Origin: Chara braunii
Lineage: Eukaryota > Streptophyta > Charophyceae > Charales > Characeae
Reading direction: 5' to 3'
DNA length: 64,000 nt
Assembly: GCA_003427395.1 (NCBI GenBank)
Contig: BFEA01000088.1
Coordinates: 3,061,216-3,125,215 of the forward strand
The position numbers and the translations under genes are program-made. This document shows positions 19,591 to 31,060 of the stretch, piece after piece. The notes beneath the pieces were generated by a model. That model saw only the letters and a list, made by a program, of their open reading frames with translations. It made no database searches and had not been told where the DNA came from. Positions within the stretch are counted from its first letter, which is position 1. Each line of letters opens with the position of its first letter.

Positions 19591-20062
19591 CTACGAGTTT
19601 GCTCCACTCGTCAGCACTTGCACAAAAGACAAAACATATGGCAGCGTATGATTCCATGTTTTAGCAGAAGATTCATTCATTCGAGTTCTGCACCTTTNNN
19701 NNNNNNNNNNNNNNNNNNNNNNNNNNNNNNNNNNNNNNNNNNNNNNNNNNNNNNNNNNNNNNCTTTTTTTCTTTTTTTTTCCCTTTTGCTACGAGAAGTG
19801 GCCCTAAGGGCCTAGTTCCACTCGTCAGCACTTGCACAAAAGACAAAACATATGGCATCGTATGGTTCCATGTTCTAGCAGAAGATTCATTTGAGTTTTG
19901 CACTTTTTTTTTTTTCCTTTCTTTTGTTTTCGTTTTGTTACGAGCAGTGGCCCTAAGGGCCTAGCTCCACTCATCAGCACCTGCACAAAAGACAAAACAT
20001 ATGGCAGCCTATGATTCCATATTCTTAGAGAAGATTCATTCGAGTTTTGCACTTTCTTTTTT
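19591..20062. repeat. Three-copy tandem repeat of about 150 bp, with an N gap
   Basis: Units begin near 19591, 19789 and 19938. Each has a TACGAG start, TGGCCCTAAGGGCCTAG (palindromic core, lost in the first unit), CCACTCRTCAGCAC-TGCACAAAAG, an ACATATGGCA block, GATTCATT-GAGTT-TGCAC and a T-rich end. The gap 19698-19762 (65 N) lies at the T-rich end of unit one, so the copy number may be collapsed. Confidence 0.7.
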
Positions 20063-22105
20063 TTTTTTCTTTTTTTTTTTGGTGAGTAGTGGAGGGAAGC
20101 CCTGAAAATCACGCGGTGAGTTGGCCTGCTACTGCCCAGTGGTCCCATAACTGCTGAAACACGGACTTAATGTGAATCTACACCATATACAGTANGCCTG
20201 CTNCTGCCTTGCAACATGTTTGAGAGGTGCCTCTTTCACAGCGAGAGGGCCCTTGCTAATAATTTGCAGGGCCTCTCAGATTACCCGCAAGGGTTTCTGT
20301 GATAACAGGCACAGGGCTATTTGCTTGCTCTCTCTCTCTCTCTTGGCAGCCAAGCAGGCATGAGCTGCCGATCGTCGGGGGGGGCAACTCTGACCCTATG
20401 CTTAAAAAAAAAAAAAAAGACTGAATGGGTTCGTTTGGAGTTCGATTTTCGAAAGGGATGGGCAAGTTTGGCTACCCCACCCTGTTGATAGGGGTCAACT
20501 TTTTTTTTTTTTTTTTAACTGTTTTTAGTGTTTTGGCCCATAGATCTACTTGTCCAAGGCCCAACGGTCAAATTCCGTTTTTCGGAATTCGACGCAACAC
20601 CCCCGTTTTCGCGTTAAACGCGATTCAACGGGGGTCCAGGGGCCCGTTTAACGGATGAACGGGCATTGAATTTCGCCCGTTCGGCGTTCAAAAGATGCAC
20701 AGAGTCTTCTCCCTTCTCGCAGTTGTAAGGCCTGAAACACCCTGGGGATTCTAAGCGATGATAGCCTTGTTATACTCCTCTCGTCAGTTGTACCTCTATC
20801 CTCAATTGATCCACTAATCGACTAGCCAGACTCTGTCTGCACTAGAGTCCTCTCTAGGACCTACCGCAACATGCCTCTGATCGGTTCTAAAAATAAACAA
20901 TATAAATTGATGTTCGACGAGTTACTTAGACTATTGGTCAAGCGGCATCAACAACATCTACACAAACTGTACACATAGTCTAACTCTATTTTGATTAATT
21001 CTGCACAGAAGCTTCGAAAATAACTTACTATGGTAGATTACAGTCCTACTCTAGGTTGTCTATAAGGTGTCAGCAGTTTATCAACCAACTAATCAAAATA
21101 AAAATTAGACTAATGTGAGCAGATGTATGCACAATGAAAATGGTAGTGATGTACAATAGAGTTCACAATTGGAATCCCCTTCCCCTGTATCCAACGTACC
21201 TGTGAGCATCATCAAGCTGCGGTGTCTAAGGTGTGCAATCACGGCCCACCCCTGTGCCCAAGGTGTATGTCTTTGACCAGCCTTCCCTTTGTTTACCCTC
21301 GCGTGCAACGAGCCTTACGTCCGACTGATCTGGCTGATCAAGAGGCAATTTAAGGACAACCCCTGAGAGTCCTCAGGAATTATTTAACGTCGCAATCAGG
21401 ACGAGGATCACAGCCAGTGGACAAAACGGACCCCAACCAAAAATGTTTATCGACGGTCTGGGAGCGTCTGCATTAGAACTGGTCAGTTCGCACACTTCCT
21501 CTATTAGCGCAACAAAGAGCCTCAATGGACAAAGCAACAAAGCCTGCGTGTACTACTCCCATGGGTTGGCATGGTGACCGTGACCCGTGCTTCAATAAGG
21601 GCCCTTCAGAGGCACCGCCCTCTCCTGCCACATACACCACCGAGAAGAATGTCGTCTCTCAAGGTAGAACGCACACGACTCCTCACCAAAGAGAGGACAC
21701 TCAAGTTGGACTCACTTCCTCACGGTAGAAGAGATTGAGAAGGTAGATAAGGAATGGGGACAACGTACCTGGAGATAGCTGCCCCCAACCACAAATTTCT
21801 CACCAATTGGGCCGACATCCATTTTGATGATCGGTCAATAGCCTTGGTACCACCCACAATGCAATGCAGTGCCACCTCAACCAAAATGCCACGTCAGCAT
21901 ACTTTCATCATCATGCATACACCGTGACCCGCTGTCACCATAACTCCCACACTGTCGCCACAGCCTTACAGTGGCTGGCCTCTCCACCTAGGCCCCGCTA
22001 ACACATACCAGCGCCAAAGTATCCTTACTGCACATGAAGCATCGTCAGTGCACCAAGTAACAATGTCGCCGGTGCCAGGTAAGCGGCGATCATGAACCAG
22101 CTCCG
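20063..22105. other. No gene recognised
   Basis: The stretch holds short T and A runs (20401-20418, 20501-20516), a TC microsatellite near 20331 and GC-rich words around 20590-20690 resembling 19080-19170. No ORF has recognisable domains. Confidence 0.4.
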
Positions 22106-22340
22106 ATACCAAATGGCATGGAATGTGAGTGTGAATGATATACAGAAAAACAACTTGCGAAATCACAAAGATGTCCAGGTAGTCGAGACCAAGTAGAGAG
22201 TAGAAACCATCCATATACCAAATTGCAAGGAATATGAGTGTGAATGATATACAGAAAACCAACTTGCTAAATCACATAGATGTCCAGGTAGTCGAGACCA
22301 AACAGAGAGTACAAAGTGCACCGAGAAACCATCCATATAG
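22106..22340. repeat. Tandem duplication, unit 109 bp
   Basis: The blocks 22106-22214 and 22215-22323 share GAGTGTGAATGATATACAG, then ACTTGC-AAATCACA and GATGTCCAGGTAGTCGAGACC, with scattered differences. The phrase AAACCATCCATATA follows both. Confidence 0.8.
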
Positions 22341-24640
22341 AACAATATAATGAAGTGATGAGCCAATGTTCAAAACCGTGGGCCACACCAACACAGTATC
22401 CAAAGTCGCTCCTCTTCTGTCTGGCGTCCAACGCCCAGCCTACTCTGCTCGACTATCCTACCTACATCTGGTTCACACAACAGGCTCACTTCGACTCTCG
22501 AAGACCAATGTACATGACTGTCAACACCATAGCCGACCTCTCTTCATGCACCGGGTACGTATCTCGTCACCCTCAATCAGACCTTGATTACCCACACTCG
22601 CCTCCTTCCCTGAAGACCACATGATCACCCTCCTTACCGTTTGGTGCCTAGCAGCTTGGCTATGGCTGCCTGCACCCCGCTGCCATGCAACGCCCCACCT
22701 CACCACTACGCACCCCGTCAGCGCCTTTGGCGGCAGCGCAGCATCATGCGAGAGCGCAACAACACTTCCACATTGCCTGCACTGACCAGCGTCCTGGCCT
22801 GGGTTGCCTCACTTATTTTATGGAAGTGGCAGCCTCTTGGATGATGCGTGTGGCCTGGCTGGAAGCTTCCAGTAGCTTCCGGTTGGGCCTCAGACCCTGC
22901 GCCCAGGCCCGAGACTACAGTTGAGGACCTAGGCCCTTTTCAGTTGGGCGCCGCCTGAGTCTCCGGACTTGGGTTGTTTTCTGCATCTGTGCAGGGCTCC
23001 CAGGCAGGTGCGTCGGCAGTACTGCTTTTCCAGAGGCCGATGGCCTGCTTCTCAATGTATCGGCCCTGCTTTGTGTGTATGTGCCCAGGCGCAACTGTTA
23101 AGGCCTGGGCCAACTGTATGACGTAGCTTAGTGAGGCTCACGCGTCTACCCTACCAACTCGCGTGTTGTGAGAGCCTGAATACCTACATATGGAAATGTC
23201 GAATTTTGGCCTCTGATGAATATTCAGGCCCGCCTTCACTTAGGGCGGGCACTCGGCTTGCTGGGGGTCTTAGCCCAGAACATGTGTTGTCTGATAGGGC
23301 CCCTTGAGGGCTTGTTCCTTACAATTCCATGTGATATCTTGATAAGTTTTCTTAGCGTTGTCATGATTCTGGATATCTCACAGTGCAAAACTCAAAGAAA
23401 AACAATGGCGTTCAATTGCGGTTGAAATACAAGAGAATGGAAAGAGAAATATATAAAGAAGGAAGAAAAATGGAGAATGGAAGAAGAAGAAGATGAACAT
23501 AATCAAGAACCAACTTGAATGTCACTCCTCCCTCATCTCGCCACTAACTCCCTCCTCCATCATCTTTGCCAACATCTTGTTAATAATGAATTATTAATAT
23601 TAACAACAACAGCGAATGAATAAACCAGAGTCAATGTCCGAATCCTCCCCTTACTGCTCACCGCTCAAGAAGTCCACCATAGCCATCCCACACCTTCTTC
23701 CACTTTTAGGCTGAGCTGGTGGCTATGGTGGACCACCGGAGCCCTGTGCCGATGTTCAAAGGACAATGCAAGGCTACTATATGCCTCTCCCACTATGGCT
23801 GCATGCCACGTTCCACCCCTGGAGTCTTCTCTCTAAGTATTAACCCACTGGGGGCCTTCCAAGAAGATGAAGATGCAATTTACCATAGCCAAGGTAGTAA
23901 GCTTCCTTCTTCACTTTCCTCCTTGTTCTTCTTCTTCCCTCTTCTCCTTCTTTATCTACGTTCTCTCACACTTCTCCTCCATAGCCATGTTTTCTTCCAC
24001 CTCCACCTTTGCCTACCCTGCATAGCCGAGGTGGGAGTCAAGCTCCACCTTCTTCCGCCAGCCAACACCTCACCCAACTGATGAGCGCCACCATCACGGC
24101 TTGCAACTGGGAGAATCAGGCGGAACCAAGTGCTGCCTCTGGAGATAGACCGGCTGCTGGGGTTCCCCTGCCCGTTTCGGTGGGAGACATCATTGCAGTC
24201 TGATATCTCCCTTCCACACAGGCTCTAGACCTAAGCCTGGCAGTGCTGGACTGGTACCTAACCCTAGGCCTCCAAAACCTGAGCCTACTCAAAGGTCCTA
24301 CCTTTTTGTCGTTTTTTGCTACCCTGCCTGCTGAAACTTAATTTTGGCCTCTGCGGGCGCTTTTTTCCTAATCTACCGGCTGCAACCCTGAACACATGCG
24401 GTCACAACCTGGATAGCACCACGCTCGCGGCCCATTCCAGCACACTGACCGGTACTACTCAAAGAAGCGGGTAGCACACGGGGCACATATATAAGCAAGC
24501 ACTTGTGCCAGACACACACTCAGACAACGGGAACTCAGCAAACACACAGAACAACGGCAGAAACTCAGAAACGCACAGGTTTCACAGTCTGCAATTTTGC
24601 AGGTTATTACAACATATAGGAGTTTGTGACTGGAAGCTCT
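22341..24640. other. No gene recognised
   Basis: Several short ORFs occur on both strands without domain resemblance. A pyrimidine-rich segment lies at 23895-24010. Nothing else can be supported. Confidence 0.4.
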
Positions 24641-24746
24641 GATGCGATGCGTGGTGTCTTTGTACAATCGAGTAGAGTTGGTTGTGAGTCGATTGTCGGC
24701 ACGTAAGTGCACGATGAAACGTTTGAATGTGGCTGAGAATGGATAT

Positions 24747-24747
<1 letters not shown>

Positions 24748-24786
<39 letters not shown>
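24748..24786. repeat. Poly-T run (39 T)
   Basis: An uninterrupted T run, which on the minus strand would be a 39-A tail. It may mark the 3' end of a retroposed sequence on that strand, but no coding remnant was recognised beside it. Confidence 0.7.
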
Positions 24787-24787
<1 letters not shown>

Positions 24788-24934
24788 TATCATAATGTAC
24801 AGACTAGCTAAGCGTCCGTTGTGCGGGCGGTGCGGGCGATGCCCGCACGGAAAATAAAAAAGTTAGGCCCAAACCAACTGCTAAATTTCAACACTATTAA
24901 CGAATTCAAGAAACGAAACACGCATAAAGAGACA

Positions 24935-25202
24935 AAGAAAGAAAGAGAGAAAGAGAGAGAGAGAGAGGGGGAGAGAGGAGGGAGAGAGATAGAGAGACAC
25001 AGATAGAGAGAGACAGCGGAGTAAGAAAAGAAGAAAAGAAAAACAAAGAAAGAAGAACACCATTCAAGTAAGGAACATCGTGTGAAATGATGAAGGCACA
25101 ATAACCACGAAGTACAATCCATCTCCATTTTATTAAAAGAAAATAAAATAATATTTGTTTGCTTTCTCTCTCTCTCTCTGTATATATATATATATATATA
25201 TA
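24935..25202. repeat. GA-rich and TA microsatellites
   Basis: The sequence is a GAGA-rich tract at 24935-25018, then AAAG-rich DNA, then (TA)n at 25179-25202 preceded by (TC)n. Confidence 0.8.
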
Positions 25203-25203
25203 T

Positions 25204-25335
25204 CGGTATTTGGAGTGACTCGGTTGGTAGGTGCTTGGAGTAGCTCTGTCGGTCAATGGTTGCAGTGGCTCGGTCGATATCGATGTTTGGAGTGCCTCGG
25301 TCGATATAAGTGCTTAGAGTGACTCGTTCGACATT
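25204..25335. repeat. Five-copy minisatellite of about 27 bp
   Basis: Five degenerate units carry the core TTGGAGTGRCTCGGTCGATAT. They differ in length and at several bases, ending at CGTTCGACATTTC. Confidence 0.65.
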
Positions 25336-25389
25336 TCTTTTGCGGTTTGAACGCTTTTTTTTTCTCGGTTTAAACGTTTTTTTTTTTTT

Positions 25390-26210
25390 TTTTAAGCATT
25401 TTTCATGAAAAGATCAAGACCAAACATGCAGACCCTGAAATGTTCAGCGGATTTCGGTCATTTTTCTGAGCGCTAAAAATCGCGGAAGTTCGGGTACTTT
25501 CTCCGTTGGCCCACACGTCGTAGGGGGGTAAAAAACGAAAACACAACGAATCGGCGCGACATTTACTTCACGGTTTTTATTTTTTTTTAATTTTCTGATA
25601 TTTTTTCTAGAAAGAGCGCGATCGGATCTACAGGATCTGAAAATTTCAGATCTTTTCATCAATTACTCTGAGCACAAAAAATCGCCAAAGTTTGCGGTTC
25701 AAAATTGCAGGACTGGACCCGCCTGCCACACTGTGCAACATTAGGGTTCGAACACAAAGGCACTTGCCACACGAGGTAAAGTGCCAAGAATGGGAAATGG
25801 GACCATTTGGCGTGACATTTATTTTACGGTCTAAACATATATATATATTTTAACATTTTTCGTGGAAAGATTAAAACCAAACCTGCAAACCCTTAAATTT
25901 CCAGTGGATTGAATCTTTCTTCTCAGCGCTAAAAATCACGGAAGTTGGTGTACTTTCTGCGTTGGCCCACACGTCGTAGGGCGATAAAAAACAAAAACAC
26001 AACGAATCGGCGTGATGTTTATTTCACGTTTTTTTTCTTTTTTCCCCCTAATATTTTTTATAGAAAGAGCGAAATCTAATCTACAAGATATGAAAATTTC
26101 AGATCTTTTGATTAATTACTCTGAGCACGAAAAATCGTCAAATTTGGCGCTTGAAAATTGCAAGACTGGACCCGCCTGCCACACTGTGCAACGTTAGGGT
26201 TCGGACACAT
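25390..26210. repeat. Satellite-like higher-order repeat: two ~455-bp units of two subunits each
   Basis: Unit one begins near 25397, unit two near 25853. Matching landmarks are 456 bp apart (GTTGGCCCACACGTCGTAGG at 25505 and 25961) and 453 bp apart (GACTGGACCCGCCTGCCACA at 25711 and 26164). Within each unit, two subunits A and B are distantly alike. Both have a GAAAGA/AAAAGA-TC block, a CTGAAAT/CTGAAAATTTCAG block, then TCTGAGC-CTAAAAATCG or CTCTGAGCACAAAAAATCG and AAGTT. The order is A-B-A-B. Confidence 0.75.
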
Positions 26211-27931
26211 AGGCACATCCTGACGTGTCAGTAGCCTGACGCCGGATACACTTCAAAAGAAAGCAATCCACAAAAACAAACAGGGACCCAGTCCACATAG
26301 TCCAGGTATTTCAAAATTTGTGGGTGGGTTCAAACGCCGACCCGACCACAACCACTGTGAGCAAGCTTCAAATGCTAATATTAACATATATTAGTGTGTG
26401 TGTGTGTGTGTCTGTGTGTCGGTGGGTGGGCGGCCAGGTAGGGGTCTGTGGGTGCATGCGTGAGTGGGCGGACGGGCCCTCCGACTTTTCTTTTCTTTCA
26501 TTTATCCACTCAAGCCACCTCTTTTGTTTCTTTTTTTTCGTTTCCCCGCCCAGGTCGCCTTTTTTGTTTTGTCGGTGCCTGCACAAAAACGCCAAAAACG
26601 AAAAAAAAGCCGCTGAAAATGCCAAAATAGAAAAAGAGGCCGCGAAAAACAAAGACGAAAATAAGGAAGAAAAGAAGGGAAAAATAAAAGAGAAACGAAA
26701 AAAAGAAAGAAAAGAAGGAAAAAAAAAAAAAAACCGATCGAAAACAGAAAGAATTAAAGAAAAGGGGGCGGGCCACAAAACGACATTTCCTTGCTATCCG
26801 ACGGCGGGCGCTTCGAGATCTTCCCTCGCATCAACGCCCGCTGCCGCTGGGCCCCATGGGCGTACTCTCTCGTTTTCTGGCGCGGTGTGAACAATTCAGT
26901 ACAAGCACCGCTCTGCACGCCCCCCCTCCCTCGATCGCCTTCAGACGCCGGCCCAGATCAAAACTTCAACCTGATTCCGACGCACCGCGGAACACCGGCC
27001 TCCCCCCGCGACCAATGCTGCTTAAGGGGTAGGACATAGCATGCTATGCTCTGGAACTCCGTAACATAACGGCCTGACCGACCATCCACGAGATATTCAC
27101 CGCAAATCATTCCACTTTGTGATCCTGAAAAACAATCTATGACATTCTTATCCAACCCATTCCTGACAACTCCGAAAAGACATTCCGAATAGTCGAGCAC
27201 CACACCCAAGCACACAAGCAGCGCACAAGACAGGGACAAGACAAGACACAACAACAAGGCAAAAGCAGTGAGGCAACACATTAGATGAAGGGCACGGGGG
27301 AGGCGGGACGGCACAACACCCAAGCAAACATGCAGCACACGAGAATGCAGAGAGAAACATACACATTTTTCCTCTTCTTCTTCCTCCTTTTCCTCCTCCT
27401 CTTCCTCTTCCTCTTCCTCTTCCTCTTCTTCTTCTCCTCTTCTTCTTCATCTTCTTCTTCTTCTTCTTCTTCTTCTTCTTCTTCTTCTTCTATGGTCTCA
27501 AAGTCGAGTCTTGCAAAATGAGATGGACAGGATTATAGCAGTGTGCAGGAATCTGCGATGACACGTCAGTGATTGTCACAAGGACTTTTCATGATGTATC
27601 TGTGGGCAATGCCAGCCACAGTCAGTCCAGGAACTTGTAGTGGGAGTCTGCCCCTTAGTGTATTCTGATGATGATAGGCCTGGTTGTTCACCTGATGGAG
27701 TGGAAGAAACTGATACACTACCTGGCTGCACTGAACTTGCTAGGTGAGATCCACAGTTAGTGGTTGTTCAATATGAACACATATGCTAAATCCTAGATAA
27801 AGGGGCCTGGTTGAATCCCTAGAAACCTTTTCCTTTTTCCTCCTTCCTCATCCAAATGAAAATCTCCGTAGCGCTAGCAGCAGGTAGACAAGTCCAGGGT
27901 GACAGTGACATAGATAGGCAAAGCCCGCTGG
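26211..27931. other. No gene recognised; GT, AAAG and CTT low-complexity tracts
   Basis: (GT)n lies at 26393-26420, an A/G-rich run at 26585-26770 and (CTT/CCT)n at 27366-27492. The ORFs that span these tracts are compositional artefacts. Confidence 0.45.
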
Positions 27932-28797
27932 GTGAAAGTGGGTTTTTGTTTCAACAAGACCTTCAGGTATGTGCTGTGGGGGAGGAAGAATTCTGCACTT
28001 GTTCTTTTGTTGAATCGAGAACTGAGTACCTCAAGGAGGGGCAGACCCAATGGCAAGTCTATCGACCGGACCCCCCCCTTTCCTGCTCAGCTTGACCCTT
28101 TCCAATGGCAATGGGAGAGGGGTCGGCAAGGGCAACCAGTGCATCTAACTGAACAGATAGTAAGATCCACCTACAAGATGATCAAACCTAGGGTGGATGC
28201 ACGGGCAAGGATATGGGACAGATGGAAGAGACACTTAAACTTAGGTGACAATCAGATTAGAGGCCGACAATGGTTCAAGGGCGTGAAAGAGAGACCAGCG
28301 AAGTTTGCCTCCCTGCAATGGCAAATCAGCCATAGGTGTCCCCCCACAAACAATTGGATTATTGTTAGAAAAAACCTGGAACAAAGAGGGGAGACTCTCC
28401 CATGGTGCAAATCCTGCTATGCAGGTTTCCCGAGTCGAAGAATATGTCAAACAATAGAACACATCTTCCTCCAATGCCCAGGGGCAGTACTAATGTGGCG
28501 ATGGTGGGACCGCATCTGGTCACAGCTAGGAACCAAGGAGGAATGGTCATAGAGTTGGGAGTCTATACTGATAGGTGAGTGGCGTATACCACAAGCATCC
28601 CACTCCGCCAATAACCCTTTTCCCACTCCCAGAAAGACGGTGGTATGGGCATTATGGTAGAAAAGGTGTGTTTTCGACCAGGAAGGGGCCATAATGGGGG
28701 AAGGGGAAACAACAGATATTGTCAGGCAATTTATCGAAACAGAAATAAGGATACAATGTAAAAGGGTTCAGGGCAATACGGAACACTTCACACAGAT
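27932..28797 (+). pseudogene. LINE ORF2, 3' fragment with zf-RVT domain
   Basis: The frame 27932-28552 contains AQLDPFQWQWERG, RIWDRWKRHLN, then KFASLQWQISHRC-PTNNW and WCKSCYAGFP with TIEHIFLQCPGAVLMWRWW. The last part is the zf-RVT module (C-x2-C...H-x4-C) found at the end of plant LINE ORF2. The same words occur in the LINE at 46784-47443. After TAG 28550 the frame continues to about 28797 with further stops, where an LTR remnant takes over in the middle of the conserved tail. RT and endonuclease are absent. Confidence 0.8.
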
Positions 28798-29755
28798 GGA
28801 TGTATGGATGCCATGTTTGATTGCCTATCTTTTTGTTGAGGAACCCTTGTCTTTCCTTTTGTTGGCCGCATCCGACGCACTCGTGTGTAGAATAGGGATT
28901 TTGCGCAATCGATAATCCTGTCTTTGTCTCTGCTTGTCTTTTAACCGAGCTGGTTGTGATCGTTGCATCTTGCATGCTCAGAATAGCACGGAGTGATTAG
29001 ACGATCGGACGCCGGGCTTGGCGAATGTCGCGCGAGGACACTTGTAAAACGTGATCGGAGTTGCGCACTTACACGTATCCCCGGGTGTCGACTCGTCAGG
29101 ACCATCGATCGCAGGTACCCCATCCCGAAATCCACAACGGCGTAGTCGCCCCACACGAGCACGCGTAAGTTCGACGCCATTTGCGTGGCCTACACACGCT
29201 CGCATGCGGCAATCGCAATCGCCGCGGACCCGCCTTTAGGCAACTCATAATACCGCAATAACACAATGACGCGATCCTGGAATTCCGACTCATCATACGA
29301 CCCAAACTACTTCACCCCTTGGATAAACGAAATCCTGAGACAACGATACCCCTGCCACACTGAGAATCGACTATGTCCTCGGGAGTTCCACTGCGCCACC
29401 TCTAGCGACCCCCGATGCTCTGATTTCCCGTCTCCCGACCATACCTACTACTTCATCCACCAGGGATTTGTCGTCATCACCACCAGCTTCCCTCCCTTTC
29501 GCCTTCTTCTTCCGTACCATCAACTCAGCGTCGTTCCGTGTCTGGCCATAGCCCCCTATTGGCCCAGCACACCCTGCGGGAACTGCCGACGGCGGCGACC
29601 AAAGAACCCTGGAGTTCCGAAGGCCTAGCCCGCACGTGCCACGACCAGCGCCACGTGGCAACTCCCGACAGACGAACTCATCAGAGCCCCACCTACCCCG
29701 AAGGGACCAACCCCCGAACCGCCGTCCCTGAAACCAATGGCTCACTCGGTCCTCG
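28798..29755 (+). mobile_element. 5' LTR remnant of the second gypsy element
   Basis: This segment repeats 32488-33446 with only a few differences per 100 bp, so both are parts of one LTR type. Its left end is cut at LINE sequence and its right end stops at CTCGGTCCT, about 200 bp before the LTR end seen at 33645. The missing right part, the primer site, gag and pol were lost in one deletion joining LTR to ORF B. Confidence 0.8.
29266..29628 (+). CDS. LTR-encoded ORF (120 codons)
   Basis: The ORF starts at ATG 29266. It encodes MTRSWNSDSSYDPNYFTPW, then REFHC, YYFIHQGFVVITTSF and LLLPYHQLSVV, then IAPYWP and an RRRR tail. It is nearly identical to 32956 onwards and shares its motif order with 13500-14051. 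No known family. It ends earlier than its sister at 32956 because of small differences after the CGGCGG repeat. Confidence 0.45.
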   Translation: MTRSWNSDSSYDPNYFTPWINEILRQRYPCHTENRLCPREFHCATSSDPRCSDFPSPDHTYYFIHQGFVVITTSFPPFRLLLPYHQLSVVPCLAIAPYWPSTPCGNCRRRRPKNPGVPKA

Positions 29756-30176
29756 CAGTGACAAGCAGCCAGGTACCCACGTGCTGCCTCGAACGCTCGA
29801 GCCGCACCTTGTGTGGTCCACGTGTACGGAGATTGACGAGGACAACTGTCTCTATCCCTCCCAGGCGCTCTACTTGGAGATCGACGTTACCGATCTCACG
29901 TTTTGGGACCCGATTGCGAGGCAAAACGCGGCGCAGGACGAGGAGATAGGGGGAGCAGACGAAGAGGAGGAAGAAGAAGAGCCATCGAGCGAAGAACGAG
30001 ACGATCCAGACTACGTACCGGAAAGCGAAGCGGGGATAGCCGACGAATCGAACCAACCGCGAGAAGAAAACGAAAAGGACGAAGAGGAGGAACTAGACGA
30101 GGAAGAAGAAGAAGAAAACGAGCAAGCGGAGTCGGAGTACGAAGGATTTGAGGCCGGGGCGCGCGACGCGGCCTGA
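29756..30176 (+). pseudogene. ORF B remnant fused to LTR sequence
   Basis: An open frame beginning in LTR DNA (29538) reads through the deletion junction near 29756 into ORF B. From there VLPRTLEPHLVWS, a CLYPSQALYLE segment and an acidic E/D-rich tract match the middle of ORF B at 10540-11000. The frame ends at TGA 30174, which aligns to a sense position in the first copy, so it is probably a mutation. The fusion is a product of deletion and not evidence of a designed protein. Confidence 0.6.
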
Positions 30177-30312
30177 GAACGAGCGCAAGAACAGAGGAAA
30201 CGAAAGCGCCAGGAGACCGCGGAGGGAAAGCGACCCGCGCCAAACGTTTCTCCGGTCGATCTGTCGATCGGGGACCCGTGGCGTGACTCGGAGCCGCCAA
30301 AAGAAGAAGACG

Positions 30313-30948
30313 ATGGAACCACAACAAAGGGATCGCGGAGCAGAAGAAGAAGAAGTGAATCGCCAACTCCCTCCGGCTCCTCGTTCCGATCCTCCATTCG
30401 TTTACATCAAGATCTCGGTGTTCGGGCTTCGTCCCCGGTCGTTCTCTCGCCAACCCCGTGACTACCTCATGCTTACCCGTCTTCCCGATAGACCCCCGTT
30501 CCCCGATGGTTGGTGTCCTTTCCCCAATCACCTTTTCCTCCATCTCTACGCTACCCGCCTTCTAGTCTCCGTTTATTCGCATGCCACCATCCGTTCTGTG
30601 GTTGATTCCTTTCTCCTTCATGTACTCCTGTTTAGCGCAGACTGGCGGGAATATAACCACGTAGAAATATACTGTATTATATCTGGGACTATTCCCGCCT
30701 GCGAAAACTACGAAGATTTTTGCGCCGCCCTGCGACTCACCCTCTCTACCATCTACCCCGACTACATCGCTGCCTTTCGCCATCTTCATGAGGTCCCTCG
30801 CTTCCCCCGCATCCATCGCTCCTTCCACTACGCTACCCTTCCTGATTTCGCCTCTCCCGCTATCAATCGATTCGTGCCCCCTCTCCCCCTGAACCATCCG
30901 CCACCTCCACCCTCGATGATTCAACTGCCGTTCCCCGGGAACGTCTAG
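30313..30948 (+). CDS. Accessory ORF C, intact copy (211 residues)
   Basis: The ATG at 30313 gives the best start because similarity to the first copy begins a little downstream. The protein opens with an acidic/Q-rich patch. It then has a hydrophobic, Y/F/L/R-rich body (FVYIKISVFGLRPRSFSR, HLYATRLLVSVYSHATIRSV, LLHVLLFSADWREYN, VEIYCIISGTIPACE) and ends with a proline-rich tail. No transmembrane helix is certain. It lies in the +1 frame relative to ORF B, as in the first element. Retention in two diverged copies supports a coding role. Function unknown. Confidence 0.6.
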   Translation: MEPQQRDRGAEEEEVNRQLPPAPRSDPPFVYIKISVFGLRPRSFSRQPRDYLMLTRLPDRPPFPDGWCPFPNHLFLHLYATRLLVSVYSHATIRSVVDSFLLHVLLFSADWREYNHVEIYCIISGTIPACENYEDFCAALRLTLSTIYPDYIAAFRHLHEVPRFPRIHRSFHYATLPDFASPAINRFVPPLPLNHPPPPPSMIQLPFPGNV

Positions 30949-31060
30949 GGTCTACCCTGCACTGATGTATGGCTCTTGGACACGTGTCATAACGGCGGAA
31001 CGTGTAATCCCCCTCCTTGGAATATCGAATGCCTACCCTGAGGAAGTAGTAGAAGAGCAG

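Noticed and set aside
19930-19980. Minus-strand CTGATGAGTGG in the 150-bp repeat as a hammerhead
   Set aside because: No stem II followed directly by GAAA; the nearest CGAAA is too far and unpaired.
26318-26890. 190-codon plus-strand ORF
   Set aside because: It crosses a GT repeat, a T/C-rich stretch and an A/G-rich stretch; the composition explains the open frame.
29538-30176. A new fusion gene of LTR and ORF B
   Set aside because: The open frame is explained by a deletion junction; no evidence of a start codon or selection for the fusion.
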